Shown here: in pieces, positions 12,290 through 25,430 of the stretch
Layout: each line of letters begins with the position of its first letter
How positions within the stretch are numbered: the first letter of the stretch is position 1
Assembly: GCA_965153455.1 (NCBI GenBank)
Contig: OZ234502.1
Location: 11,253,495 to 11,317,494, forward strand
Reading direction: 5' to 3'
Length of the DNA stretch: 64,000 bases
DNA from: Sphagnum compactum
Lineage: Eukaryota; Bryophyta; Sphagnopsida; Sphagnales
Program-made: the position numbers and the translations under genes
Notes under the pieces: generated by a model
Seen by the model: the letters and a program-made list of their open reading frames with translations, nothing else
Databases searched by the model: none
What the model was told of the DNA's origin: nothing

Positions 12290-12400
12290 TTCCGAGCCAA
12301 AAGAACCATTACGGATTCTTAGCATGCCCAAGTGGGGGTTCTGGCCAGGTCCCTGATATGCTTACTTGGGTCTTTCATGACCTGTATTGTTCTTAACAAT
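12290..12400 (+). repeat. ~110-bp dispersed repeat found in both orientations
   Basis: A block reading from TTCTTAGCATGCCCAAGT to GGGTCTTTCATGA recurs forward at about 60685-60790 and inverted at 19230-19345 and 44180-44290. In the inverted copies it abuts the end of module M2, while here it opens module M3. It may mark an old inversion breakpoint or a small element. No coding potential is shared between the copies. Confidence 0.4.
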
Positions 12401-13860
12401 TACCAAACCTATCCAACCTCAAGCCAAATCAACAATGGATTTCTTTTTTCTTTTCCAAACTTGTGCGTGGCCAAAGTATACCAGCACCTACCAGCCCACC
12501 ATGCAGATGTATGATGTGTTACGGAAAACACTTCAATTCATTTAATTCCTGTCCCCTACTGAACAATTTGTGGTTAGCTACATACTGAGCACCCCCTGGA
12601 TGCATCTACATATCTAATAGTCACCAAATGCCTTACCTAGCTCCACATACATTACCACTAATAGCCACTTACATTACCTGCCTATTTTCTTAGAATGCTT
12701 ACCCACTTACATATAGGTAGTTAGATAGTGTCATGAAAAAGTAGGAGGGTTGACAACATAGGTTACCAAGGTAGAACCAAGGTAACTCAGTGGTGGTTAA
12801 GCTACAATTGCGTTTCATAACGGGTTTCCAATGGATACTGCATTGGTGGGTGCTGTCCCATTGGGTCCTGCATAATCCCCTTTGGCCAGAGGGAGGGTGA
12901 AGATGCTATAGTTGTATTTAATACAATTCATCACCTTTTGTTGACTACAACACAAAATGTGCATATTGAGAACAAGCAGTGTTTTTGGATACCTTTAGAT
13001 AATACTAAGGTTGACATAAGGTCATATAAACAATATTTATAATGGATATATATTCCCACCCAAAAGGGGAAGTGTACAATTATTCACTCCCACCTCCTTC
13101 GGGTCATTTTGTAGTTTTGGGAATTATTTTGTAGTAGGATATAGGAAGGTGGAACTCAAATTGGCCATTGTTTACAGTGACGGGTATCAATGTGCATATT
13201 TACAAAATTATGGAAAATTTTGATTATGGTTTTCCTATTACACTTGACTTCATAAAATAGAGGAATTCAAATGCATGCTTTATAAATTCATTGACTTCAA
13301 TAGTGAAATGCCTGTACAGATCTTTTGATCAATCCAGCTTTCATTTCAAGCCCAATATGGCTTCCTTTTTCCTTTATTGAGTTACATAATCTTACTTTTA
13401 TTTCTCTTGTGACAGATTCGTTTAATTTGTGCATACATTCATCCATAAGGGTGTTCTCTTGCATGCAGGCATAATCATATGATTCACCTCCCAATAAAGT
13501 AGATGAGATTATGTATTATGTAAGTGGCATTGGCCATCTTCACACAAAAATCATCAGGCAATACAACAATGTTTTTAACCCTCAGAAAAATAACAGACAC
13601 AAAGCAGGGTTATGTTTACTTTACTCAACTATCCAAGGAGTAGCTATTTTTGGCTATTTACCAACGACCACCACTAAATTAGTTCCATCACAAAATTGTT
13701 AGAAAAATCACTGAGCACCAGAAGTGACAAGGGTGTAAATTCTGTGCTGGATTTAGTTGCAAATAACTGAATTGGCTGTAAACAACTAAGGGAATCCATA
13801 ATGCTTTAAATCTCATTTATGGAAATTCATAATTATTAGGCGTCGTTTAATCAACAGATT
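12400..13860. repeat. Unit A, module M3 (non-coding segmental duplication)
   Basis: Collinear with 25430-26034, 45360-47500 and part of 60650-61290. Landmarks are the ACCAAATGCCT-ACCTA runs at 12620-12720, a GATAGTGTCATG block at 12726 and TTCACTCCCACC at 13085. It contains a broken minus-strand open frame, listed separately. Confidence 0.5.
13297..13670 (-). pseudogene. Decayed copy of the unit-C minus-strand open frame
   Basis: The frame at 13297-13494 gives 65 residues containing MGGESYDY and TLMDECMHKLNESV. These align with LGGELYDG and TLIDECMYQINESV of the 111-codon frame at 46432-46767. Here the N-terminal part is broken by stops and shifts. The protein family is not recognised. Both copies start just after an AG dinucleotide (GATAG), so they may descend from an internal exon. 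Confidence 0.35.
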
Positions 13861-13969
13861 GTATACCTATTATGTAGTTGACTCACTACCTACAGTTTAT
13901 GTAAAAAATGATTTAGTCTTAAAACTTGAAAAGAATATACCAATGTTTAGCAGGTTAAAACTTAGAACC

Positions 13970-14310
13970 ACTTCAATTCCAGCTCGGCTTAGCAAAACTT
14001 GAACTAGATCTGGCCCGTCTGATATTCAGAACTGGAACTAGAACCAGAAAAGAAACCAGGTAAATTGTTAGGAACCAAAACCACGTTGCAGTTCTATTTA
14101 TGTGTGAAACCAGAACCCAGATTTTTTAAGACGACTAGAACCTGGGCTAACTACCAGTTAACCCCAGTTCTGATCTGGGGTACTAAGTATCAGACCCAGA
14201 TTATGGGTTCCATCTGTGTGGACCTTGAACCACAATCGTTTTAATTTATTTTTCAAAACTGGAACTGCATTTTCTTCATAAAAGTAAAGAACCACCCACG
14301 AAATGAGTAA
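13970..14310. repeat. GGAACC/AGAACC-rich degenerate repeat
   Basis: Short variants of GAACCAGA and CAGAACTGG recur for about 330 bases, ending in a TTCTTCATAAAAGTA block. The same arrangement is at 38650-38900, in each case just before a PAH relic unit. No coding potential. Confidence 0.45.
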
Positions 14311-14639
14311 GTCACCTTGGCTTTGGCTTTTGATCGAGGAGATTTATGAACCGAAAAATAATAAAAAATTATTACATTTGTCAAAGAGGGATAATAAACT
14401 CAAATTTTGGTTTCTGATCAATGGTGAGAATTCAACCCCCTAGTGGGAATCCCTAACTAAACACACTCATTGTATATTATTTTTGCTTATTCAAAGATCA
14501 AAGAAAAAAAAAACTTGAAACCAATGTGCAAAAAATGATAACAATTTTTGCTTATTCAAACAATGTTTCAGAGGAACAGGATCCTTTCTTAAATAGACCA
14601 TTTCATGGGAAGATAGCAATATTGAAAGTGGCCTTGGAC

Positions 14640-15250
14640 GAAGGAGATTTACAAACTGAAAAGGAATAGAAAATTACCATAGTACCGGGGCCCAGGTCCT
14701 ATGGTAAAATGCATTCCAGTAGCCAAACATGACAAGATTGGCTGCTGGAATGCAAAATGCACGCTAAAGAAAACAAATAGACAACTAACTGTTCCACACA
14801 AAACACTAACAGTGAAGAAGAAGAAATTAAGAAGGTGTGATGTTCCAAACGGGTTCGACAAAGCTCTTTCAATTGGATGAAACACTTTCAGCTCACCAGA
14901 TATTAAGAGCTTCTAGCAAAGTACTCTGCTGCATGATGTGAAGGGGAAATGGATCATGATGAAGAGCGACGGTTAAGGAGTACTTGGTTGATGGCTGGGA
15001 TGTGAAAGAGAGAATGCATCACATATGAAGAGTGCCGTTTGAGTACTTGGTTGATGGCTGGTTGTCATGCATGCGAAGCAAGGACTGACATCAACGTCCA
15101 CTATGGGCCCCATGATGGGAAGAGAGAAAGCATCATCAATAGGGTGGTTTAAGGATTCCCTTGGTGGATGGGTGGAAGAGCACGGCTATAGCTCCTTATA
15201 ATGCACACCAAAATAGGACAGATACAGACGTTTTTGGCAGACAATAAGGG
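14640..15250 (-). pseudogene. PAH relic B: promoter and leader end only
   Basis: The minus strand has the family's leader start (CATCACACCTTCTTAATTTC after an AGAGC box at about 14860) and the triple upstream repeat at 14960-15220 with ATGGGCCCCATGATGGGAAG. The PAH-coding part, intron and 3' region present in relics A and C are missing. The 78-codon frame at 14649-14885 aligns only with leader frames of the other relics and is not a real gene. Confidence 0.45.
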
Positions 15251-15289
15251 AAGGACAACAAGGTCTGCAGCAAAAACTAAGTTTCCTTG

Positions 15290-18200
15290 CTTCAGTTGTT
15301 GGCACTGTGCAAAATTCTATTTTCAATTATACGGGAAATGAAAATCACATGCACTACATGTAATTTACTTGCAATTTTTGTCATTTAATAAATTTTGGGT
15401 TTTCTTTTTTGTACAATCATGAATTTTTTTTCCCTTGGTTTTTGTTTTGAAGGTGGATTTGAAAGAGTGAGTTTAAATGCAATTGTTTACTCTGCAACAT
15501 CTTCTCCCGATGTAGACTCTCTCTATATACATATTGCAACTCAACTCACTGGAAGTTGTGCATAAATAAGACTTTTTAAAATCATTTTTAGGGAATTTGG
15601 GTTTTTGAAAGAAATTGCATTGATGCTTTTTAAGGTTGATCGTCCATAAAGAGTCAATTATGCAAGAAACAATTAGTATGTTTCAATATTTTGCTCCCTG
15701 GCACTCTCTGCCCTTATTTTAATATTGTAACAGAATTCTGAAGCAGTTTTAATTGGAACGTTGAATTTTCTTGTTGGTTTGCATTTCTGCACTAGTGTTT
15801 TATTGCTAAGATGGATTGGCAAGAGATGAACTATGCAACAAGTAAGTGTTTGAATGTGTAGCAGTCAAGTTTATTTTCATTCAATATTAAATCTTTAGCA
15901 AAATTTAACAAAAAAACTAGAAAAATTAGTCGAGTTTCTTTTTGTGGCAAATTTTTGCACAGTGGTTTAAAAAAATTTATGTGATTCATTTCAAGGTCTT
16001 TAAAGCAAAACATGGCCACAAGTCACCATATTTTGAGGAAAAAGTCAGGATTTGACATATTTGGACTATACGTTTCAGGAGGTCCCCAAACTAAGGCAGG
16101 GATCTTCGATTTTTTTCCTACTCCCATCTCTGACATGTATCCAAATTTGGCTAAGTCTTCCTTTGTATAATAGCCTCATGATTCACCTACCTCACAAAAT
16201 TGGACAAAAAAAGTTAAAACCCTGATCTCCAGTCTCTATATCACTCTGCACGCAATCAAGGCTCAACTCCTGAGCACCACTTCAAGCTCACTAGTTAGCT
16301 ATATGTCTTTTAAACCTTTAAAAAACAGCTACATATATATGTCTCCATTTATCGGTTGGTGAGAAAATCATTGATGCTGATGATTATGGTGCATGGTATA
16401 ATTTATAAATTAAAATTTCAGAAATGTTAATGAAACTATGATTAAGTCTTTACATGTTTAATATTAATCTGTGCGGTTTTGTCTAATGATGGTGGTCTTC
16501 ATTTATGTGGAATATGGCTGATTAAAGCAAAATCATTCTTCTTTTTTGAGAAATACTTGCATGGAATTCGGATCATAGTTGTTAAAAAGGTGACCAGGAC
16601 ATTTGCAAAAGCTTGTTGGCAAACCACAGATTTCAACAGCTACAAGCTCCAACTCCTCTAAATATTAGGGTCAGTGAGATCAAATCTCTCATTTAGTAAA
16701 GAATCTTTTATGTCTCATGAATAAATGGAGCATAAATCTGTTATTCACTCAAGATTTCATGCAGAGCTGTTTGGCAGACTTATGTGTACAAAGTAAATTT
16801 TGTGTGCAAAATATTATCCAATTCCTAAACGTGTTTTAAAAACAATGTAGTTTGTTGATCATGTCATTGCATAAATATCTTTTTAAAAAGTTGGAAATAT
16901 ATGCAAATACCTACAAAAGTAATTTAACCCTCAAAGAACTTAAAAGATCATTTACAATAACACCAATGTTCTTGCTAGACTTATGTACAGATAAAAATTG
17001 AAGAAAGCATGTTACCGTATAACTAGAAACAACTTGTCTACTTTAGATGAGGGTCTAGGGTTCAATGAAATAGAGCAATCTTATTGGCTGAAAGCCATTA
17101 AATTGGACCCACGGCCTTTAGATGAAGGTCCAAGACCAAAAAGTGGCAAATCAAGGCTAATTTTGGAGAGAAAATCAATTAATTCAGATTAAAAAAAGGA
17201 GCTCAAAGGAGACCTCATGATTTGAGGAACCAAGATGCAAGCTAGAGTCCATGACAGGGTTCAACTCAAGGATTCAATTCGCTTCAAACAAGTCCAAGTT
17301 GGTTCTTAGGAATTTGGACTCGAGGCGCCAACTAAAGTGGGCCTTATTGTGAATTGGAAAACAATTTACAATTGCTCAAAATGTTTATTAAGCTACTTAT
17401 TTCATATTCATAACCTGGCTTTAAAAATAATATAATATCATGAGAACTGGGTACTAATACGTTTATAATTCATGGTATCAGATCTTAAACTTAAAATTTA
17501 GAAATATGTGTTTGGTTATAACAGTCATCATGTACTAAGGAAACGGGAGAGCAACTGCCCTTTACCTTGGGTAAGCTGCCCTTTGTGAGCCCAGCAGTGT
17601 GAGATTGCCAGCACACCAAGAATCATGGGCAGCCACTTGCCCATGCCATTATATTAACATCATTGGTGAACAATTATGCAGCACCATGAAATGGCCATGG
17701 GAACGACATGGAAACATCATGTGATCATAGTGGGAACATCATGGGCATATCACCACAACATCATTGGAACATCCAGGAACATCATATTTAAGCATGAAAA
17801 GAAAAAATGGGAACCTTTAATAATCTTCTAGTTTGGAAGATTATTATGTACAACATAATCTTCTACCCTAGAAGATTATGAAACATAGTATTTCTTTCAT
17901 ATTTGGAAGATAATATGAAAGGTTGATCATTTGTGACATGATAAGTTGAAGAGCGCCAAAATTTGTTACATGCTTCACATGGAGAGCAAATTGGCATTAT
18001 CATTCAGTACTAGACTAATATATTTTGATGTTAAATTTCACATTGTTGAAAAAATTTAGAATTTTCAAGTTGCAAGTTCAGTAATTGTTTTTGAAAACGA
18101 TCTCCACAATTAAAAACGAAAAATGCCAAAGTTCTATACATGATTCAAGTAACCAAAAATATATATAAAGGATTTATTTTTTCACATTCATATTTTTAAT

Positions 18201-19350
18201 TGCCTAAATTGGCTTATGGATGATCAGGTCACCTTGGATACATCACACAATTGGAAAAGAAACACTATAATTCAGCACAAATGTGAATGGTTGTGTCAGT
18301 CAGTGATTTTTTTGGAGACATTTTGTCATTTTTCCAGAAAAAAACTTAAGGGAATATTTTGGAAATTTTGGGGTGTAAATTATTCTATTTTTGCTTAATA
18401 AGCTTTTGGAAAACTTTTCAAATTTTTTAATTTAATAAAATTGGAGAAAAATCCTTGATTGTGTTATGATATTAGTTGCAATCTAGTGTGGAATGTTTAT
18501 TACTTAAACATATTTTTTTGGAAATAAACCAATTTAAGAAAAATGTTGGTTAATATAAGCAGATAAGTACATAGCCATTGGTAATATCAAGGTAAAACCA
18601 CATGTAGCAACACAATGTAATAGTATTTATATGAATATAATCCATTATGAGTTCAATTTTTTTTTAAATCATTCATATTTCTAATATGATTTCCATTCAA
18701 ACTTATTGGAACATAGACAATTTAAAGATTGATAATATTAATGTTAAAGACAACTTTACATTTTTAATTTATTTACAATCCATAAATAAATTTTGTGTAC
18801 ATGTGACAATCCAAATAATTCCCTAAACTGATCCTTCACTGGGCCAAGTCCATCTTAGGTTATGTTGATGCCAACATACACACATAGATACGCATGAAAA
18901 GCCATGTAAGTAGTATAAATTATTTGACCCAACACCATTAGTACTACACCATCCAAATTGGAAACCTATTAAGACTCAATTGTGGATGAACCACAAGTGA
19001 GTTACCAATTTCTACTTGTCCTCAATTTGGACTATGGCACCTAGGAATGCATAAATTGCATTCATCTATTGAGTTGGATTAGTTTTCTTTTGAACTTTCC
19101 CATGGTGATAAGCTCTTCATCCTCCATTGCGAATATGGAATAAAACTATTTCACACCCCAAAATCTCTATAAGTCCCATTAGAAGTTTGGAAAATAAAAA
19201 ACCCTTTGTTGATTTGGCTTCAAGGTTCAATAGGTTCAGCAATAGTCAAGAACAATCTTGAGCTCAATGTGAAAGACCCAAGCAAGCATATCATGCACAT
19301 GGCCAGAACCCTACTTGCACATGCTAAGAATCTTAATGGTTATGTCAGGA
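15290..19350. repeat. Unit B, module M2
   Basis: Collinear with 7780-11400 and 41850-44290. The TCTCCATTTATCGGTTGGTG block at 16341, the GGGCAGCCACTTGCCCATGC block at 17627, the GGAACATCAT run at 17700-17790 and the CTCAATTTGGACTATGGC block at 19020 appear in the same order as in unit A. It ends in an inverted copy of the 110-bp repeat (19230-19345). No gene recognised. Confidence 0.5.
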
Positions 19351-21290
19351 GTTTTTGGTTTTTTCAGATTTAAAAAAAACCAAAAATTGGAGAATTCAAA
19401 TAATATTTTAAAAGTAGCAAGTATTTAAAAACTCCAATAGTTATGTCCATACTATAAATGATGATCTATAATTTAATCCTTTAAGTATTGGTAACCATTG
19501 ATGTCCAAATATTGGTGTGTTGATTGGTTTTCATGAACCATAAGACAAAATTATGGTTTAAAAGTAATATATATCAAGTATGAATGATTTTGTGTTTTGG
19601 ATAAGTGAGTTCCAATCAGTGTTTTTTACTGGAAACTTTTTGCAAAAATGTATTGGTTAAAATCACAGTTGTTAGGTTGAATTTCGGCACAAATTCGTCA
19701 ATAAAAAAATTCATTTTCATTTTTCTTCTTTCATATCTGGTATGTAGCTAGAATTGGCTAAATTAGTTTCTAGATGGTTACCACCTTGGCTACATCACAA
19801 AATCCTTAAAAAAACCCTAGTTCCAATAAGTGAAAAGGAGGATATTACATGGAGATTATGTTGAAACATTTTTCCATTTCTCAAATTTTCAACCTATGCA
19901 CGTTCCAAAGTTCCAATGATAAGATGTGATGGCAGACAATCATGCTCCCAATTGCTGAAAATCTACAATCATGAAAGTTAGTAAAAAGTAATACAATTGT
20001 AGCAACAAATTCCCTCTCTTAAAAGTATTTATGCAAATTGTAAAATCTTTATAAATAATGTAGTACATGAATAGCTTCAACATTATTTTTTTCACAACAA
20101 TAATCCACATTTTTGGAAAATCATAAGCACATTATGTCAAAACCTTCAAAAATCAGCCAAAACAAAAGTTGTGCACTCTTCAATATTGATCCATGACAAG
20201 TTGCAAATGTTACAAATGAAAAGGATTTTTTATTTTAAACCCAGGTCTATAGGTTCAAATGGCCAATAGTGACACTTATTAGAAAAATTGGATAATTACA
20301 CAAATATGTCATATTTTCTCTCCTACTAATAATATTATATATTCCTTGTATGCATGTCGAAAACACCAAATCTCAAAAATCTATGTGTTGAAGTTCACTC
20401 ACCCAAAAAGATTTGATTATGATTTGACTATTAGTTGTCGAACTTCATCCAAGGTCCATGGAAGATAAAGTATACCAAAAAAGTAGACATCTCCATTTTA
20501 ACCCTACACCTCTCATATAACTACTATAAAGTAACATTAAATTAGGTGAAAGTATGTGTCAAGTAACATTTAGTTGGCTCTATTAAGTTTGTAAGAATCT
20601 AATTTTTTTTAAATTAAAAGCAAATGAATTTTAAAAGTAAATTAAAATTACGTTTGAAATTGACTAAAAATATGTGTTCAAACCTACTTTTTGGTTAGAA
20701 AAATTAATGAAATTGATATGTAATAAGTTAAGAAATGAAAATCAACATATGTTTTAGCAAGTCATAAAAAAATAAAAATCTATTTTCTTTTTGTAAGAAC
20801 CTACTTGACATGTACTTGAAACCAAAAGCCCAAAGTGAAAAGTAAACATAAAAAACTACTTGTATTTTGACACTAGGAGAAAAATCAGGGTTTTCAACTA
20901 TGGTTTCAACTATGTTTCAGTTACATTTTGAAGTTGAAAATGTCACTTCCAATTGTAAAATATTTTTTCAATTCAAAATGACATTTTCAACTTCCTACCA
21001 AAATAGTTGACAATGTTGAAATAAATCCATAACATAGTCAAAGCCTACATACACGTCAATTTTTCAACTAGCATTGAGGTGACAAGATTTTAGTTGAAAG
21101 TGACGAACCATTTTAGTCGACAAGACATTTTTGACTTCTGGATGAAGTTCATCCACCTTCATCCAGATCTCAAAGTTGAACTTTCAACTATTTTCCAACT
21201 TCTTGATTTGTTCTACTCAAAATTATGTTTAAGCAAATAATCTAAACAATAGTTTGTTGGCACGTGTCCTTATCTAAAATTATGTGTAGG
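19350..21290. other. A/T-rich region without recognisable genes
   Basis: No open frame longer than 60 codons is reported here. The region contains the perfect inverted repeat at 20931-20993 and several AGTTGAAA/TTTCAACT motifs in both orientations between 20880 and 21200. Confidence 0.4.
20931..20993. other. Perfect 15-bp inverted repeat (hairpin)
   Basis: AAGTTGAAAATGTCA at 20931-20945 is exactly complementary to TGACATTTTCAACTT at 20979-20993, with a 33-base A/T-rich spacer. It could form a stem-loop. No gene lies nearby. Confidence 0.5.
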
Positions 21291-21475
21291 CTTAAGTCTA
21301 AGTATGTAGGTCCATCTAAAAATAAATAGGTAGGTATTTACTTACGAAGCTTACCTATTTATATAAACTTCCCTAATTTAAACCTAGGTAGGTAAGTAGT
21401 AGGCCTAAGTAAATAAGTAGACCATAGTGTTACTTAGGCTTAAAATACATAAGTAGGCTTTAGATAATCTTTTTT
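21290..21475. repeat. Second CCTAGGTA/TAAGTAGG-rich degenerate repeat
   Basis: Variants of TAGGTAGGTA and TAAGTAGGC recur through the interval, as at 943-1390. Confidence 0.4.
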
Positions 21476-21639
21476 TTCCGTGGCCTTTAAGGTCAAACCT
21501 TTTTTATTAGTTTGTCCTAGGTGCCAACTTCACATTTTGAAAACATTTGATGCACCAACTTCATTATGTAATTTATAAACTTGGAAGCTATGATAAACAA
21601 TTTGGGATAAAAATTATAGTTGCACTCTAATTGATATTT

Positions 21640-22235
21640 TGTTTCAAATGTTTTGAAGAATTTATTTAAAACCTTTTGTAGTTTAAAACTCCATATCTTT
21701 TCATTTTAAGTCCATTTTGAATTATCTAAAAAGTTATGGGTGTGCCAACTAATGATTTACAAGATTATTTTGAACTCCAAATGCAACAAAGTAGTGAAAA
21801 AAAAGTTTAATCGCAAAACTTCAAACCGTGATATCTTGTTTCAAATGTTTTTATAAAAAAAACTTTAAACTTCTCTAGTTTGAAACCCCATATCCTTTTC
21901 ATTTTAGGTCCATTTTGAGTAATTTAAAAATCTATGGGTGTGTCAACTAACAATTTACAATATCTCTTTGATTTTCAAATGCAATAAAACAATGAAAAAA
22001 TAGTTTAATCTCAAATTCTAAAACTATGATATTTTGTTTGAAATGTTTTGAAAAAAAACTTTAAACCTCTTCAGTTTGAAACCCCATATTTTTTTCATTG
22101 TAAGTTCATTTTGAGTGATTTAAAAAGCTATGGGTGTGCCACCTAACGATTTACAAGACTTCTTTGAAATCCAAATGCAATTAAACAATGACAAAACAAT
22201 TTTATCTCAAAATCCAAAACTATTTTAACAAATCT
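21640..22235. repeat. Three tandem copies of a ~197-bp A/T-rich repeat
   Basis: The block CTATGGGTGTGCCAACTAA recurs with its GGG at 21738, 21936 and 22132, spacings of 198 and 196 bases. The surrounding TTTGAAACCCCATAT, TTCATTTTAAGTCCATTTTG and CCAAATGCAA blocks keep the same order. No protein is encoded. Confidence 0.65.
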
Positions 22236-22429
22236 ATCACCAAACATGAACCCCCCTTACACACAAAAACCCATATCCTCTTTGGTCTTTAACCAAATTG
22301 AATGTTTTTTGTAGCATTAGAAATGTTAAATGGAAGGTTACAAAATTTATTTTAACAACAAAAAAAGGAGTAATGCATAAGAAGTTGATTTCCTTTGAAA
22401 TCTTAAATGTATGGTGACAGGCCTATTTA

Positions 22430-22990
22430 CTTTAGTTGAAATTAAGTTGCAATTTTGGATTTTGAGATTAAGTTGTTTTGTTGTTGTTTTATTGCATTTG
22501 GACTTGAAAGAAATCTTGTAAATATCTAATTGATACACCGATAGGTTTTTAGATCACTCAAAAAAGAGTAAAAATGGGAAAGATATAGGGTTTGAAACTA
22601 GAAAGGGTTTTAAGTTTTTTTTTCAAAACATTTGAGACAAAATATTAATTAAATTACAACTACAATTTTTATTACACAGTGCTTAGGCTTCGTTAAATTA
22701 AGGCTAACCATCTAAACTTAATTAAGTGTCTAATATCAACTACAATGCAACTATAATGCACCATAGGTCTACTTGCAATTTCATTTCAAAACATTTGAAA
22801 CAAAACATCATAGTTTTGAATGTTGAGATAATTTTGTTGTTGTTGCTTTGTTGCATTTGGAAGACAAAAAGGTCTTGTATATCCTCGATCATAAGTTTTT
22901 AGATCACTTAAAATGGACAAAAAATGAGAAAGATATGGGGTTTGAAAATAAAAAAGAATTGAAACAAAATATCACAAATGTCCTCTTCCT
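22430..22990. repeat. Two inverted copies of the 197-bp repeat
   Basis: From about 22430-22640 and 22800-22990 the sequence is the reverse complement of the 21640-22235 array: TTGCATTTGG, then TTTTTAGATCACT, then AAAGATATGGGGTTTGAAA. With the upstream direct copies it forms a large inverted structure that would fold if transcribed through. The reported frame at 22848-23108 is a by-product. Confidence 0.55.
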
Positions 22991-23149
22991 CCTCCTCTTC
23001 ATGTTTTTTTCCTTACTCCTTTGCTTTTGGTGTTTAGAGAAAATTTGTAATCCTTCAATTTACATTTCTAATGACATAAAGGTCATTGTTGATTTGGTTA
23101 AAAACTAAAGGAAATATTAAAATTTCCAATGGTTCTTAGGCTTGTGGTC

Positions 23150-24110
23150 AATGTTGGGTGGTTCCAGGTACTTAATATCCACTTATTAATTATACTAAAA
23201 CAACAACTACTTATTAACTAGTTTAATTTGCCTACTAATTATTGTAGATAATATTAACTAATAGGGAATAATCTTCATAAAAATATTTAATTTATTGTAA
23301 TGAAATTAATAAAAATAATAGAATCTTAATAATATTAATTATGTAGACCATAAGATTGAGACAAATACATACATTAATTTAATATTATTTTCAAATATTA
23401 AATTGTATTTAATCTTAAGCTAGGTTAGTTATATTATTATAATTTTAATAATTAATAATGTTATAATATGATCCTAATTTAGGCGAATAATTAGCAGTTA
23501 ATTCCTATTAATTAATTTAGTATACATGGTGTTTTAGCTTGGCTAAACTAAAGCTAACCATCTAAAGTTAATTAAATGTTTAATGTGACACCTAGGTACA
23601 TTTAAGGTTAAGCCATGAGGCACCTAGGCTAGACCTAACTAGACCATGTGTAAACCTTTGATGTGTGCCATGTGTGCAAGTACCAAGTATTTCAAGAAAT
23701 AATTAATTAATAAATTCACAAATCAAATTAATCAATAAATTTTTTAATGTATTTAATTATTTCGCAATTACTTATAAAATAATATAATTTTCCATTTATA
23801 AGTAATTTAAATAAAACTATTAATTTTAATTTAAAAGATAATTTGTTTAAAATTTTAGTGATCAACTAATTAAATAAAACATAATTAGGTTTTAAATTAA
23901 CTATCTAACAAAATGAATTATTAACTAGTTGGTAATTTTGGAACATTAACTATAAATTATTAAATTTTTTACTTATTAAATTAAGTTTTAGTTATTAAAT
24001 TAGTTTTAATTAATCATTAATATTAATTAAATAATTAACTAATAAATAAGTAATTATTTAAAAAGTTAATTAACTAATTAAAATTTATTAGTTATTAACC
24101 ATAATTATAT
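23150..24110. repeat. Extreme A/T low-complexity tract
   Basis: Almost wholly combinations of TTAATTAA, ATTAATTA and AAATTAAT, with a short CCTAGG-containing patch at 23590-23640. No genes. It separates the 197-bp repeats from the CACTA-like relic. Confidence 0.55.
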
Positions 24111-24113
24111 AGG

Positions 24114-24395
24114 TGGGGTGATCCAACTTATAAACGAGATGAGGCTAGGTTTTTAATGGCCAACTTTTAGCATATGTTGGTGAATGGCAATGAACCATTT
24201 GTCTTCCCATTAGAAGTCCAACGAATTTTTTATTTTGATGATTCTTCCAACCCATGGTGGAAGGTTATATTACATAAAAAGCCACGGAGTAAACGTGGGT
24301 TCCTAGACATATATGGGGAGTACATTAGCACAAATGAATATGGAAGTGTTGGATGCACAAGGGGCAATGCCAAATGCATTAACCACTCTAAGTAA
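24114..24395 (+). pseudogene. CACTA (En/Spm) transposon protein fragment, DUF4216-like
   Basis: In one frame the sequence reads DPTYKRDEARFLMANF, a TAG stop at 24168-24170, then a 73-codon open stretch with EPFVFPLEVQRIFYFDD, NPWWKVILHKKPR and more. The pattern (EPF, QxxFYxxD, W-K-V, KPR) is that of the DUF4216 region found beside plant TNP2-type CACTA transposases. The in-frame stop and lack of flanking transposase sequence make it a dead fragment. Assignment is by motif memory only. Confidence 0.5.
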
Positions 24396-24399
24396 TGTT

Positions 24400-25430
24400 G
24401 GTGTATATACTCCTATCTAGGGAGGAGTCATTATTATTCAATGAATCAAGGCAACTTAGTTTTGAAAGATAATCCCAAGGAAGAAATTTTTAAAAGTAGA
24501 CATTTGTTTCAATAATCAAGGATAGGTCAACTTAATGTTCCACACTTTTTAACCTTTCTAATACCTTGCTCAATGACTTTAGATGAAGATGTTTTTGTTT
24601 CCCACTTTTGATGTTCTATCACATCTGGACACCATGAAACAAAAAAATTTCCAACAAACTTAGGATTTCTAGTGGCAAGGTGTAATGTAATGAAAGTTAT
24701 TGACTTCAAGATTAAGGGGTTTTGAAATTACCAAAGTTGAAAACTAATCACAACAAAGTTGTAAAAAAGATGCAATGAAGTTGAACCTAAAGTCAAATCA
24801 AAGTTGAACTATAATGAAAAACATAGACATTATTTCATCCATCAAATTTTCCAACATTCATCCATCCATAAACAAGGCTAACCAAAACAATGAAGTGGTC
24901 AACATGATAGCGCATGACAAATTTTGAAAATAAATTTCTCCACTATAGCTTGACTATAAATTTATTAATTAAAAATAAAAATCAATGGTCAATTGGTAAC
25001 GATGGTCAACGCCGTACACTTACCAACCTAGTCAAAAAGTCGACTAAGTTGACATGTGAAGCAAGCCACATGGAAGTTGCTGAAATAAATATAATTATGT
25101 AATCAAGGGCAAATTGAGCCCAACATGCAATCGAAAACTGGTTGGTTAAAAAATGGCCTTTTTCTCCTAGTGTGAAAAACCTACTTTTACAGTTTAAAAT
25201 ATAAAAATCAATGCACATTAGAGTAAACATATTTCATATTTAGTCATTGAAATGAAAACATTAAATGTTCCATAATTTTATCATGGGTTTTGTTGTTATT
25301 TTAAATCTATTTGTTCTAGTTTTGACAAGGTAATCAAGTTGTTCACTTTATCTTGTTTACGCCCTCTAGGTGTACAATACTTATACAATACTTCATTCAA
25401 ATTTAGTGATGGGATGTATAGGGTTAGAGT
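24400..25430. other. Unassigned spacer in unit B
   Basis: No gene recognised. Small frames at 24527-24709, 24914-25102 and 25006-25230 have no known domain. It may contain further CACTA debris that I cannot confirm. Confidence 0.35.

Noticed and set aside
14649-14885. 78-codon minus-strand frame in unit B
   Set aside because: It corresponds to leader sequence of the PAH relics, with Phe-rich translation of a CT-rich tract.
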